DNA of 64,000 bases. Source: Actinomycetes bacterium. Lineage in GTDB: Bacteria > Actinomycetota > Acidimicrobiia > Acidimicrobiales > JAMCPL01. The stretch spans positions 1 through 64,000 of the forward strand of contig JAKBVZ010000034.1 in the NCBI GenBank assembly GCA_021841005.1, in the 5' to 3' direction. A program made the translations under genes and the position numbers. The notes beneath the pieces were generated by a model. The model did not search any database. It was not told the origin of the DNA and worked only from the letters and a program-made list of their open reading frames with translations. Of this stretch, positions 17,588 to 26,529 are shown piece after piece (within the stretch, counting starts at the first letter, position 1; every line of letters starts with the position of its first letter).

Positions 17588-17716
17588 GATAGCAGTCTTG
17601 GATCCACTTACTGTCAAAGGTGATTTTATCATAATTTACTCTACGATTGATACATTACGTATCCGTAATGACAATACCATACAATAGCAGCACCGTAGAG
17701 ATACCAAAGCCGTTGG

Positions 17717-18625
17717 TTATATCAACAGCCCTACCACGATTAGGATTCCCGCCAGTAATTCCAAGAGTGCGGTATCGCCCAGTACGGGTAACAGCTCTAT
17801 TCCATCATTCTGTCCGAGCACTAGGGACACAGACTTCTTTGACACCGGAAACGCTGCTAGTGCCAACAGCACAGGCGGACGAAAGGCGCTAAGGAACCCA
17901 ATGCCCACCGCTGCTGTCAGCAGACCCACTATATAGAGCAGGCCGGCCCTGTGTCTTCCGATTCGCACCGCTAATGTGCGTTTGCCTTGCTGTTCATCTC
18001 CAGCCATATCACGTAAATTATTGGCAATAAGAATGAGCACTGCCAGCATTCCAACCGGAATAGCAGCCACCGAAGATTCGCCCCATGCCGGCTTACCTCC
18101 CGATATGACGTAATCACTGCCGACCGTAGCCACAATGCCAAAGAATACGAATACGAACAACTCGCCGAAGCCTAGGCTTGCATACGGTTTCGGTCCTCCT
18201 GAATACCCGATAGCGGCAATGGCCGCTACAAGCCCTACAACCAGTATCCACCAGCGATCAAGTACAGCAGCGAGTGCCAAGCCTGATGCACCTGCAAAAC
18301 AAAAAGACAGCACAGCCGCAATCGCTACGTTTCGTGAGCGTACGACCCCCGATGCCGTAAGCCGCATGGGGCCAACTCGACCAACGTCTCTACCCGACAC
18401 TCCATCGTAATAGTCATTGGCATAGTTGACCCCGATCTGCATACCTACGGCGACTACAAGAGCAAGTAAGGCCCTCGTCCACTCGCCGGATCCGAGTCCA
18501 TGTGCCAGCCCGAACGGTCCTGCATGGTTGCTGGCCACAAGACTGGCACCGGTGCCAACGGGTATCACGGCCGCAACAAGCGTGCGCGGTCGTGCACCTA
18601 CTATCCATGGCTTCATTCCAGGCAT
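17717..18625 (-). CDS. menA: 1,4-dihydroxy-2-naphthoate polyprenyltransferase
   Basis: Membrane UbiA-family prenyltransferase that attaches the isoprenoid tail in menaquinone synthesis. The 302 residues show IVGARPRTLVAAVIP at the start, the first Asp-rich motif NYANDYYDGVSGRD (about 68-81), the second Asp motif NNLRDMAGDEQQGKRT, and about eight or nine membrane segments. It lies downstream of menB in the same orientation, separated by 165 bp. A second Met three codons in is an alternative start. Confidence 0.93.
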   Translation of the reverse strand: MPGMKPWIVGARPRTLVAAVIPVGTGASLVASNHAGPFGLAHGLGSGEWTRALLALVVAVGMQIGVNYANDYYDGVSGRDVGRVGPMRLTASGVVRSRNVAIAAVLSFCFAGASGLALAAVLDRWWILVVGLVAAIAAIGYSGGPKPYASLGFGELFVFVFFGIVATVGSDYVISGGKPAWGESSVAAIPVGMLAVLILIANNLRDMAGDEQQGKRTLAVRIGRHRAGLLYIVGLLTAAVGIGFLSAFRPPVLLALAAFPVSKKSVSLVLGQNDGIELLPVLGDTALLELLAGILIVVGLLI

Positions 18626-18790
18626 TCACCTACATTACACTCCGTGAGACAGGCCTCTCCATGTCTACGAATACCCAGTACCTCACCTGCTCGCAAGAGT
18701 GACCTGTCATCGTGACAGAATATAAGCAACCCGCAATAATGGTACAATCGCCACGTATCGCCTGCTAACGGATAAGCGTCATGAGTCCGA

Positions 18791-19711
18791 TCAAGGTCGT
18801 CGGGGAAATTGCGAAAAATTAGGATCGCGCTTGCTCAGAAACGCGTCTCTACCTTCTTGTCCCTCTTCGGTCATGTAAAAGAGCATAGTGGCGTCCCCAG
18901 CCAGTTGCTGTATACCTGCCAGACCATCATCTGCAGCGTTGAAGCCGGCCTTGAGCATACGTAGTGCTATGGGCGAGAGTTGGAGGATGCGTCTGCACCA
19001 GGCAACGGTCTCCATTTCCAGGTCTGCCACCGGTACGACTGCATTGACAAGTCCCCATTCAAGAGCCTGATAAGCGTCATACTGCCGGCACAAAAACCAA
19101 ATCTCTTTGGCGCGCTTGATGCCTATAGTCCTTGCCAGCAACCCTGCACCATATCCTCCATCAAAACTGCCCACCATGGGACCGGTCTGACCAAATCTCG
19201 CGTTGTCGGCTGCAATTGTCAGATCGCAGACAAGATGTAGAACATGTCCACCTCCTATGGCATATCCGGCCACCATGGCAATGATCGGTTTTGGTGTACG
19301 CCTCATCTGTACCTGTAGATCAAGAACATTCAACCTCCCGATAGAACGAGCAGCTAGAGCGTCACTGCCAATATAGCCATCATCACCCCGTATGCGTTGA
19401 TCGCCCCCGGAGCAAAAAGCTTCCTTGCCCTTGCCGGTAAGGATAATGGCTCCCACGTCCGCGTCGTCACGCGCTAACCCAAGAGCATCAGCAAGCTCGA
19501 ACAGCGTCTGCGGCCGGAATGCGTTTCGCACTTCGGGTCTGCATATGGTTAACCGCGCAATACCCTCCGCCCGCTCATAGGTGATATCACGATACTCCCC
19601 TATAGAAACCCACTCAGGTTTGCCTATTTGCCTAAATCTCTCAACAGGATCTGCTCTGGATGTAGATACGTTGGAGTCAGCAGGGGTTGGTGGCAAGTCA
19701 GTGAAATCCAT
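18791..19711 (-). CDS. menB: 1,4-dihydroxy-2-naphthoyl-CoA synthase
   Basis: Crotonase-fold enzyme that closes the naphthoate ring in menaquinone synthesis. The 306 residues contain [13 protein letters not shown], the oxyanion region [25 protein letters not shown] and WFLCRQYDA, which are MenB hallmarks rather than those of a generic enoyl-CoA hydratase. A TAAGCT hexamer lies six bases before the ATG, so the transcript may be leaderless. With menA it supports a menaquinone-based respiratory chain. Confidence 0.95.
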   Translation of the reverse strand: MDFTDLPPTPADSNVSTSRADPVERFRQIGKPEWVSIGEYRDITYERAEGIARLTICRPEVRNAFRPQTLFELADALGLARDDADVGAIILTGKGKEAFCSGGDQRIRGDDGYIGSDALAARSIGRLNVLDLQVQMRRTPKPIIAMVAGYAIGGGHVLHLVCDLTIAADNARFGQTGPMVGSFDGGYGAGLLARTIGIKRAKEIWFLCRQYDAYQALEWGLVNAVVPVADLEMETVAWCRRILQLSPIALRMLKAGFNAADDGLAGIQQLAGDATMLFYMTEEGQEGRDAFLSKRDPNFSQFPRRP

Positions 19712-19794
19712 GTCAAGAGCTTACACGAGACGCCTGTATGCTGAATAATCAGCCCAAATCCGACGTCGCCACCATTTTTACCGCACACAATGAG

Positions 19795-19867
19795 CAGGGC
19801 AGGAGGGACTCGAACCCGCAACCGCCGGTTTTGGAGACCGGTGCTCTACCAATTGAGCTACTGCCCT
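19795..19867 (-). tRNA. tRNA-Trp (CCA)
   Basis: A 73-nt cloverleaf on the minus strand. The acceptor AGGGCAG pairs with CTGCCCT, the D arm has AGCTCAATTGGTAGAGC, the anticodon loop CTCCAAA is closed by CCGGT/ACCGG, and the T arm contains GGTTCGAGTCC. The anticodon is CCA and the discriminator is G. No CCA tail is encoded. Confidence 0.96.
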
Positions 19868-19903
19868 AAGACGCTACGTGACCGCCAAGTACAATATGAA
19901 TAT

Positions 19904-20068
19904 TCAGCGAGTCTCTTTATGGAGCGTATGGGCCCGATCCCACGGACAGTACTTCTTCAGCTCTATACGCTCACGATCATTCAGCTTGTTCTTGGACGTT
20001 ATGTAGTTACGTCTCTTGCAGGTTTCGCATGCCAAGGTGACATGCACTCTCTTCTCTGCCTTTGCCAT
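19904..20068 (-). CDS. rpmG: 50S ribosomal protein L33
   Basis: A 54-residue large-subunit protein beginning [20 protein letters not shown] and ending in HTLHKETR. The start has a strong Shine-Dalgarno (GAGGTGAG). The first Cys pair (CETC) is present, but the second pair reads YCPWD, so one zinc ligand of the four-Cys form seems lost. It sits between tRNA-Met and tRNA-Trp. In many bacteria rpmG and tRNA-Trp precede secE-nusG, which are not here. Confidence 0.95.
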   Translation of the reverse strand: MAKAEKRVHVTLACETCKRRNYITSKNKLNDRERIELKKYCPWDRAHTLHKETR

Positions 20069-20112
20069 AATGTCTCACCTCTTCGTTGTTGCCCAGTGGC
20101 GAAGTCTATCAG

Positions 20113-20185
20113 TAGCGGCGGCGGGACTCGAACCCGCGACTTCACGATTATGAGCCGTGTGCTCTGCCAACTGAGCTACGCCGCC
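20113..20185 (-). tRNA. tRNA-Met (CAT), elongator type
   Basis: A 73-nt cloverleaf on the minus strand. The anticodon loop CTCATAA gives anticodon CAT, the D arm is AGCTCAGTTGGCAGAGC and the T arm is GCGGGTTCGAGTCCCGC. The acceptor pairs GGCGGCG with CGCCGCT, leaving a G-U pair at 1:72. The lack of the C1-A72 mismatch argues against an initiator tRNA. Confidence 0.93.
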
Positions 20186-20294
20186 TCAGAATGATCCAAC
20201 TCATGTTTCACTATAGCATAATCGCCTGCATGGTCAGCAGCACACCAGCCTACCTCCCACTCGCCCATCAGCACCGGCACAGGAGATATCCATG

Positions 20295-20323
20295 TGGAGA
20301 CTCCGAGGTGTGGCGGCTATACT
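20295..20323 (+). promoter_or_regulatory. Promoter of the 43-residue membrane peptide (leaderless)
   Basis: TGGAGA (20295-20300), a 17-bp spacer and TATACT (20318-20323) end six bases before the ATG at 20330. The geometry matches the argC and sedolisin promoters. Confidence 0.6.
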
Positions 20324-20329
20324 CGAAGC

Positions 20330-20461
20330 ATGAAGTGCAAGATGAAGAAACTGGGTAAACCGCTGGGAGCCAGCTTTGGCCTGCTCGGAGCAATGGCAGC
20401 CATATGGTGGTTTGCCCTTAGGCCACGCAAATCGAGAGAACGCTCGACCGTCAAGGAGTGA
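20330..20461 (+). CDS. Small single-pass membrane protein, 43 residues
   Basis: A short frame starting MKCKMKKLGKPLG, with one hydrophobic segment (about residues 12-30, SFGLLGAMAAIWWFAL) flanked by basic residues and ending RPRKSRERSTVKE. I do not recognise a family. The positively charged ends and Trp pair suit a small inner-membrane peptide. Support comes from the promoter placed exactly for a leaderless start. Downstream sequence to 20633 shows no gene. Confidence 0.62.
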   Translation: MKCKMKKLGKPLGASFGLLGAMAAIWWFALRPRKSRERSTVKE

Positions 20462-20633
20462 TCCAGTAACGGTTGGCCGCGCTCGTACCAAGCATTCCCA
20501 TCGACAATTCAAGCACGCATACACCAGCCGAGGATGGCGATTCAGAAAGCCACCAAGGCTACATGGCTGGCTGATCCCTGCCAAGGCTAGCCACAAAGCG
20601 GCAGAACGATCAGTAGCGTGTCCGCGAGTCGGC

Positions 20634-21455
20634 TCAAGATGCATCGACCAGCCGGGGAAGGATGTCGCTTATCGACCCCATGATTACAACGTCAGCCAGG
20701 TCATCCATCTCGGTAGGCGATCCATTCACTATGATGACGGAAGCGCCGGAGGCACGAGCAGCCGGGACCAGTCCGGCGGCAGGAAATACCGCAAGACTTG
20801 TGCCCACAGCAAGCAACACTCCAGCCTCACGAGCAGCCTTATCCGCCCTGTGCAGGTCTTCCTCCACCAGATCCTGGCCAAAGCTGATTGTGGCCGCATC
20901 AATTATGCCGCCACACTGCCCTCCATCGACAGTCGTAACGCAATACGGATCCAGGTCACCATGATCTACTCGTTCCAGCACCTCCTGCATGTCATAGCGC
21001 GCTCCACATGACATGCAGACCGCTTCGCGCATGGTTCCGTGAATCTCGACGATCCTGCTGGGATCGTTTCCGGCCAGCTGATGCAGCCCATCAATATTCT
21101 GGGTAATAAGAGTATGCAACTTTCCGTGTGCCTCTAGGCTAACCAGGGCCTTGTGGCCGTCGTTGGGCAACGCATTCCAGACGGGAGAATGAAGCCGCTC
21201 CTGCCATACCCTCCGCCTTATCCCTGCATCGGCCAAGTAATATCGAATATCGGAGAGCTTCTCCGCATCAGGGTTTTTGGTCCAGACTCCATCGGGTCCC
21301 CTGAAATCCGGAACGCCAGAATCCGTGGATATACCCGCCCCGGTCAGCACCACTATCCTGTCCGACCTCTCAAGGATGTCATGCGCTTTCCGGATGGCTC
21401 TCTCATTCTCATTGCCTACCCCATCGAAGTCACCTCCCTGCCTCACCCCTGTCAT
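20634..21455 (-). CDS. Sir2-family NAD-dependent protein deacylase
   Basis: Removes acyl groups from lysines using NAD. The 273 residues have the NAD-binding motif VLTGAGISTDSGVPDFRG (about 36-53), TQNIDGLHQLAG with catalytic-site Asn and Asp, the catalytic His in IHGTMRE, a zinc ribbon with four Cys (CMSC, then two more), and VGTSLAVFPA. Upstream, 21456-21618 contains a low-complexity spacer with a hydrophobic 62-residue frame that I do not trust. The gene shares orientation with the glycosidase upstream. Confidence 0.93.
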   Translation of the reverse strand: MTGVRQGGDFDGVGNENERAIRKAHDILERSDRIVVLTGAGISTDSGVPDFRGPDGVWTKNPDAEKLSDIRYYLADAGIRRRVWQERLHSPVWNALPNDGHKALVSLEAHGKLHTLITQNIDGLHQLAGNDPSRIVEIHGTMREAVCMSCGARYDMQEVLERVDHGDLDPYCVTTVDGGQCGGIIDAATISFGQDLVEEDLHRADKAAREAGVLLAVGTSLAVFPAAGLVPAARASGASVIIVNGSPTEMDDLADVVIMGSISDILPRLVDAS

Positions 21456-21618
21456 GGCACCGTAGCCTTACCAATACCCGTTGTCGGAGCCATGGCCATA
21501 ACCGTACCCGTGCCGTTAAAACCGTTGCCGGTAACGGCAACAGAGCGAGTACGAGCAGTACAACTACCAGTACAGCCTGCAGCTCCCGTGATGCCGGATG
21601 CCGGCAGTTGACCGGCAA

Positions 21619-23769
21619 TCATGCCAGAGGATCCTGTCCGAGCAGCCGGAATCCCTGCCGGAACTTGATACCGGGAGGCAGGCCACTCACCTTGGTCTCT
21701 TTACCATCGGTCTCTACTGTGATCTTGGTGCCGGCAAGCGGTATGCCTGACACCCTCAAATATCCCATGCCTTCCATCAGCACTGGATGCATCCACAGCT
21801 CACCCGTAGGAACGAGCGGCTCCATGCCGAGAAGGCTGCGCAGGCAGAGCAAAGGGGAAGCCGACGCCCATGCCTGCGGAGCACAGGAAGTGGGATACGG
21901 TATAGGGGTTGCCAGGTCTGAACGAGACAGGCCGCTGTAAAGCTCCGGCAGCCTTCCACCCATATGATTGGCGGCATCCATAAGGGATTTGATGGTGGAA
22001 ACCGACTGTTCTGTGAACCCGTAGCGCATGAGGCCAGCAGCAGCTATCGCCGTGTCATGCGGCCAGACTGAACCACAGTGGTAACTGAGCGGGTTGTATC
22101 CACCCATCGACGATCCGAGGGTGCGGATCCCCCAGCCGCTGGTCATCTCCGGGCTGGTCAATTTCTTCGCCACTTCACCGGCTTTGTCCTCGTCCACTAT
22201 TCCTGTCCAGAGGCAGTGACCCATATTGGAGGTAAGCGAATCAATCGGCTGCTTGCCCTCATCCAGCCCTATGGCAAGCCAGCCTCTGTCCTCCAACCAG
22301 AAATCCCTATTGAATCTCTCCTTGAGAGCTGATGCTTTGCCACGATACAGGTCCCAGAGATCGTCATCCCCGAATGCCTTGGCTATCCTTGCCCTTGCCT
22401 TGTAGGCTCCGTACACATACGCCTGTACCTCGCACAGCGCAATAGGAGGATCGGCCACGCGGCCATCTGCATACCTGATCCCGTCCCATGAATCCTTCCA
22501 TCCCTGGTTCCTCAGCCCCCTATCCGTCTGGCGCTGATACTCCACGTACCCGTCCTGATCCTTGTCGCCAAAACGCTCGATCCAGTCAATTGCCCGATCC
22601 ACATTGGGCATGATCTCTTCTATGGCTTCCTTGGCTATCCCCCACCTGAACAGCTCGCCTGCAAGCATGACAAAAAGTGGAGTAGCGTCCACCGTACCGT
22701 AATAGATCGACCCGCCACCTAGCGATAGTGAAGGGGCCTCGCCAAAACGCATTTCGTGTAGTATCCTGCCAGGTTCTTCCTCCGTCCTGGCATTCACCTC
22801 TCTACCCTGGAAACGGGCGAGCGTCTGGACCACGCCAAGAGCGAGATCGGGATCGAATACAAGGGACATCCAAGCAGTAATCAGCGAATCCCTGCCAAAT
22901 ACGGTCATGAACCATGGAGCTCCCGCCGCCACCACGGCCCTGTCGGGGAAATCCGGGTCGAACAGTCGCAACGCACCAAGATCCTCTACACTTCTCGCAA
23001 TAATCCGGCTGAAGGACTCACTACCGGTTTCTATTTGAGGAACGTTCCTCCTCCAAGCCGCCAGGCGCTCTGACGGAGTGGCAATCTCTATCGGGCTACC
23101 GCACAGGTACCGAGGCGGTATGTCCTTACCCTCCATGACCGGGTGTATCTCCAGGCATAGATTCCACTTCCCTGCAGGCGGTACGATCACCTCGAATCGA
23201 TACAATTCGTTGGAAATCTGAGTTGGGAGGGGATAGAACTTTACCCTGACGCCCCTCGAGAACCCGCCGCGACGAAACGAGAAGACCACCTCATCGGACC
23301 CGGTATCGTAAGTGACCTCTCCGTCCGGATCCCCTCCCCTTCCCTCTTTGACGGCGAACAGGTTGGCAAAGTCTGCGTTCAGGAATATATCCAGGGAACA
23401 ATAGGTAGCCTCGTGATTAAAGTTCTGGATCTCGATGTCCTCTCTCATCCCATCGCCCAAATACCGAGACCTGGTAATAAGAAGGGTGGATGCCGTATCA
23501 CCATGCCGCGGCAAGGGCCGCGACACAAAAGTTGCAGAGAATGGCGCGCCGCTTGATATTCCGAGTCCTTCCAGCCTGTCCTCGTTTACTCTCACCTCGT
23601 AGCGCGAGATCACTCTCGAATCCCTGAAAAAGAGTCCCTGTGCAGTGCCCGCCACGACATCGCCATTGCGCTCGCTTATCGAAAACGTAGACTCCTCCAC
23701 CAGCGTCACCAGGTTGCCCATAGACCCTATGGATTCGGATACTCCCGTAGCGTTCCATTGATCGCTCAT
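21619..23769 (-). CDS. Glycogen-debranching-type amylo-alpha-1,6-glucosidase
   Basis: The 716-residue protein has an N-terminal glycogen-debranching-enzyme domain (about 1-250, including GLFFRDSRVISRYEVRVN) and a C-terminal (alpha/alpha)6 glycosidase domain with FGRDSLITAWMSL, EEPGRILHEMRFGE and YHCGSVWPHDTAIAAAGL. Proteins of this build act on branched or short alpha-glucans. No signal peptide is visible, so it is cytoplasmic. The exact substrate cannot be read from sequence. It is divergent from sufC. Confidence 0.88.
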   Translation of the reverse strand: MSDQWNATGVSESIGSMGNLVTLVEESTFSISERNGDVVAGTAQGLFFRDSRVISRYEVRVNEDRLEGLGISSGAPFSATFVSRPLPRHGDTASTLLITRSRYLGDGMREDIEIQNFNHEATYCSLDIFLNADFANLFAVKEGRGGDPDGEVTYDTGSDEVVFSFRRGGFSRGVRVKFYPLPTQISNELYRFEVIVPPAGKWNLCLEIHPVMEGKDIPPRYLCGSPIEIATPSERLAAWRRNVPQIETGSESFSRIIARSVEDLGALRLFDPDFPDRAVVAAGAPWFMTVFGRDSLITAWMSLVFDPDLALGVVQTLARFQGREVNARTEEEPGRILHEMRFGEAPSLSLGGGSIYYGTVDATPLFVMLAGELFRWGIAKEAIEEIMPNVDRAIDWIERFGDKDQDGYVEYQRQTDRGLRNQGWKDSWDGIRYADGRVADPPIALCEVQAYVYGAYKARARIAKAFGDDDLWDLYRGKASALKERFNRDFWLEDRGWLAIGLDEGKQPIDSLTSNMGHCLWTGIVDEDKAGEVAKKLTSPEMTSGWGIRTLGSSMGGYNPLSYHCGSVWPHDTAIAAAGLMRYGFTEQSVSTIKSLMDAANHMGGRLPELYSGLSRSDLATPIPYPTSCAPQAWASASPLLCLRSLLGMEPLVPTGELWMHPVLMEGMGYLRVSGIPLAGTKITVETDGKETKVSGLPPGIKFRQGFRLLGQDPLA

Positions 23770-23838
23770 AATCTCTCAAGCTATCCTATCCACCAGACCG
23801 ATGCGAACCGCTACCGCTACTATTTTTTCTAATAGCTG

Positions 23839-23868
23839 TTGTGTAAATAGCAGGACTCAGGCTAGAAT
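23839..23868 (+). promoter_or_regulatory. suf operon promoter (leaderless)
   Basis: TTGTGT (23839-23844), an 18-bp spacer and TAGAAT (23863-23868) end six bases before the sufC ATG at 23875. No Shine-Dalgarno is present. Confidence 0.65.
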
Positions 23869-23874
23869 GATTGC

Positions 23875-24615
23875 ATGGCATTGTTGCTCGAGATCAAAGA
23901 CCTCCACGCCGGAATCCAGGAACACGAGATATTGCACGGCGTCAACCTACAGCTGGATGAGGGAGAGGTACTCGCTCTGATGGGACCCAATGGATCAGGA
24001 AAGTCCACGCTTGCCAACGTAATGCTTGGAAGTCCAGAGTACGAAGTCACTTCCGGGCAGATCCTCTACAAAGGAGAGGACGTAACCTCATGGGCGGCGG
24101 ACGTAAGAGCAAAGGCCGGCATGTTTATGGCATTCCAGCACCCCGAGGCAGTGGAGGGATTGCCGATCGTGCAGTTCCTGCGCCAAGCCATGTCAGCACG
24201 CCGATCTTCGGAGGTATCCGCAATGGAGGTAAGGGTGGCCGTCATGGAGTGGCTCAAACAGCTTGGAATGGATCCGTCCCTCGCCGGCCGCCATCTCAAT
24301 GAGGGCTTTTCAGGTGGAGAGCGCAAACGAAACGAGGTTCTTCAGATGGCGCTGCTCGACCCTGATCTTGCCATCCTGGACGAAACTGACTCGGGACTCG
24401 ATGTGGACGGTATCGCAATGGTTGCAAAAGGCGTGAAGATGGTCAAGGATGCGCGCCCGTCTATGGGAGTGATAATGGTGACCCACTATGCAAAGTTTCT
24501 CGAAGTGCTGCACCCGGAACATATAGCGGTATTGGTCGACGGCGTGGTAGCGGCGAGCGGTGGCAACGAGTTGGCAGGCGAGATCGACCGCAACGGGTAC
24601 GATAGATGGAAGTGA
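23875..24615 (+). CDS. sufC: Fe-S cluster assembly ATPase SufC (first copy)
   Basis: ABC-type ATPase of the SufBCD scaffold. The 246 residues have Walker A GPNGSGKST, Q-loop AFQHPEAVEG, signature FSGGERKRNEVLQM, Walker B DLAILDETDSGLD and the switch His in VTHYAKFLEVL. It is first in an operon with sufS, sufU, sufD, a Rieske protein and a second SufC. In many actinobacteria a single sufC lies between the Rieske gene and sufS, so this copy occupies the sufS-proximal slot. Confidence 0.95.
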   Translation: MALLLEIKDLHAGIQEHEILHGVNLQLDEGEVLALMGPNGSGKSTLANVMLGSPEYEVTSGQILYKGEDVTSWAADVRAKAGMFMAFQHPEAVEGLPIVQFLRQAMSARRSSEVSAMEVRVAVMEWLKQLGMDPSLAGRHLNEGFSGGERKRNEVLQMALLDPDLAILDETDSGLDVDGIAMVAKGVKMVKDARPSMGVIMVTHYAKFLEVLHPEHIAVLVDGVVAASGGNELAGEIDRNGYDRWK

Positions 24616-25853
24616 TGAACGAAGAGTTGGACGTGGCGCGTATCAAGGAAGATTTCCCTTTGCTGTCGCGCGAGATCCACGCGGAACCAATCGTATACCT
24701 TGACTCCGCTGCGTCATCCCAACGTCCGCTCTGCGTCATAGAGGCAATGTCCGCTTATTACAAGCACAGCCATGCCAATGTCCACAGGGGCGTATACAGG
24801 CTCGCCGAAGAAGCTGACAGGCTGTACGAGAAAGCTCGTCTCACTGTGGGTCGATTTATCGGAGCACCAGAGCCCCTCAGGGAAGTCGTATTCACAAAGA
24901 ACGCCACAGAAGCAATCAACCTAGTCTCCTACTCCTGGGGCATGCATAACCTGCATGAGGGTGACATCGTGGTAGTCACCGAAATAGAGCATCATGCAAA
25001 CCTGGTCCCCTGGATCACACTGGTAAAGGAACGAGGGATAGACCTACGGGTGATACCAATGGGTGATGATTACAGGCTTGACCTGGATGGACTTGAACGG
25101 ATTCTTGATGGAGCAAGGCTTGTCGCGTGCACCTTGATGTCCAACGTTCTCGGCACAATCCCGCCGTTCCGGGCAATCGCTGATGCAGCACACGAAAATG
25201 GTGCTCTGGTACTTGCAGATGGAGCCCAACTCGTTCCTCATGGGCGGGTGGACATCGGAGCATTGGGATGTGACTTCCTGGCCTTCAGCGGGCATAAGAT
25301 GCTCGGCCCCACTGGAATAGGAGTGCTATGGGGAAAAGCGGAACTGCTCGATGCCATGCCTCCGTTCATGGGAGGAGGAGGGATGATACGCGATGTGCGC
25401 TTCGACGGGATAATACCTGCCGAGATACCCGCACGTTTCGAGGCAGGCACTCCCCCCATAGCCGAAGCTGTCGGCTTGGACGCCGCGATGGAATACCTTG
25501 ACGCTATTGGTATGGACAATATCTTTGATCACGATGTACGTCTAACCGGATACGCTCTGCGCTCGTTGGAACAACACTTCGGGAAGGACATAATCGTTAT
25601 GGGTCCTAATGATACGGGTAATCGAGGAGGGGTGCTCTCGCTGGCGCTCAAAGACATACACCCTCATGATCTGGCGCAGGTACTCGACGAATCCGGAGTA
25701 TGCATAAGGGCGGGCCACCACTGCGCAAAGCCTCTGATGCGACGTCTCGGGACAAGCGCGACTGCCAGAGCCTCCTTCTACCTGTACAATGACACATCCG
25801 ATGTGGACAAGCTGATCGATGCGCTTGAAAAAGCAGATAGCCTATTTGGATGA
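24615..25853 (+). CDS. sufS: Cysteine desulfurase SufS
   Basis: PLP enzyme that mobilises sulfur from cysteine and passes it to SufU. The 412-residue class V aminotransferase has YLDSAASSQRP, HANVHRGVYRLAE, the Schiff-base Lys in FSGHKMLGPTGIGVLWG, and the active Cys in CIRAGHHCAKPLM. The ATG at 24615 overlaps the sufC stop as TGATG; an ATG at 24606 is an alternative. The 3' end overlaps sufU by 4 bp. Confidence 0.95.
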   Translation: MNEELDVARIKEDFPLLSREIHAEPIVYLDSAASSQRPLCVIEAMSAYYKHSHANVHRGVYRLAEEADRLYEKARLTVGRFIGAPEPLREVVFTKNATEAINLVSYSWGMHNLHEGDIVVVTEIEHHANLVPWITLVKERGIDLRVIPMGDDYRLDLDGLERILDGARLVACTLMSNVLGTIPPFRAIADAAHENGALVLADGAQLVPHGRVDIGALGCDFLAFSGHKMLGPTGIGVLWGKAELLDAMPPFMGGGGMIRDVRFDGIIPAEIPARFEAGTPPIAEAVGLDAAMEYLDAIGMDNIFDHDVRLTGYALRSLEQHFGKDIIVMGPNDTGNRGGVLSLALKDIHPHDLAQVLDESGVCIRAGHHCAKPLMRRLGTSATARASFYLYNDTSDVDKLIDALEKADSLFG

Positions 25854-26485
25854 GTATGTCTGGACTGGAAGACCTATACAGAGAAATAATCCTCGATCAC
25901 TACAGGAATCCGCGCAATCGCGGCAAGCTGGAGGTTCCCCCGTCACACCGGGTGGAAGCATACAATCCCCTTTGTGGCGATGAGGTGGCAGTATACCTGC
26001 AAGTCCACAACGGCGTGCTACAGGACATAAAGATAGAAGGGCAGGGCTGCTCGATCAGCCAATCGTCGGCATCTCTCATGTCAGCCGCCGTCAAGGGAAA
26101 GAGGCTTGAGGAAATTGAGCATATCATCAAGGATTTCAAGAGTCTGATGTCCATACACGAGGTCGGCCTCGGTGTTTCGGATGACGTTTCAGGAGCAGGC
26201 CACCCCGGTGAAGCCGAGACTGGAGTTGGGAGTGGGAGTGGGAGTGGGAGTGGGAGTGGGAGTGGGAGTGGCGAGAATGTCGACGACGCCACTAGCAACG
26301 CTGACGGTGGCATTGTGAACTACGGCGACGACTACATAGAAGACACCAGTGTGGACCTGGACAGCCTTGGCGAGTTGGCCGCGCTGCAGGGGGTCGTCCG
26401 CTTTCCAGTCAGGATCAAGTGTGCCGTGCTTGGGTGGAATGCACTGGCGCAAGGACTGGAAGAAATCGCGACCGATGCCCGATAG
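25850..26485 (+). CDS. sufU: Fe-S assembly sulfurtransferase SufU with low-complexity insert
   Basis: SufU-type zinc protein that accepts sulfur from SufS. The conserved parts are LYREIILDHYRNPRNRG, the NPLCGDE zinc ligand, GQGCSISQSSASLM, and the C-terminal FPVRIKCAVLGWNAL. The protein is 211 residues against about 150 usual. The extra 55 or so residues (about 106-175) are inserted before the last helix and include a (GS)n tract from a 6-bp repeat (26226-26270). Length variation here may be tolerated because the site is a surface loop. Confidence 0.93.
   Translation: MSMSGLEDLYREIILDHYRNPRNRGKLEVPPSHRVEAYNPLCGDEVAVYLQVHNGVLQDIKIEGQGCSISQSSASLMSAAVKGKRLEEIEHIIKDFKSLMSIHEVGLGVSDDVSGAGHPGEAETGVGSGSGSGSGSGSGSGENVDDATSNADGGIVNYGDDYIEDTSVDLDSLGELAALQGVVRFPVRIKCAVLGWNALAQGLEEIATDAR
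26226..26270 (+). repeat. In-frame hexamer repeat in sufU
   Basis: GTGGGA-type hexamers are iterated about six times and encode alternating Gly and Ser within SufU. The repeat length preserves the frame. Confidence 0.9.
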
Positions 26486-26529
26486 CCGGCCGGCAAGCGG
26501 GCCATCGAACAAGCCCGCAATATAAGCCG

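Noticed and set aside
20234-20644. 136-codon minus-strand open frame
   Set aside because: It runs over the better-supported 43-residue gene on the plus strand, shows no domain, and has a Cys/Arg-rich composition typical of a shadow frame.
21430-21618. 62-codon hydrophobic frame between the glycosidase and sirtuin genes
   Set aside because: It overlaps the sirtuin start, sits in a low-complexity spacer and resembles no family.
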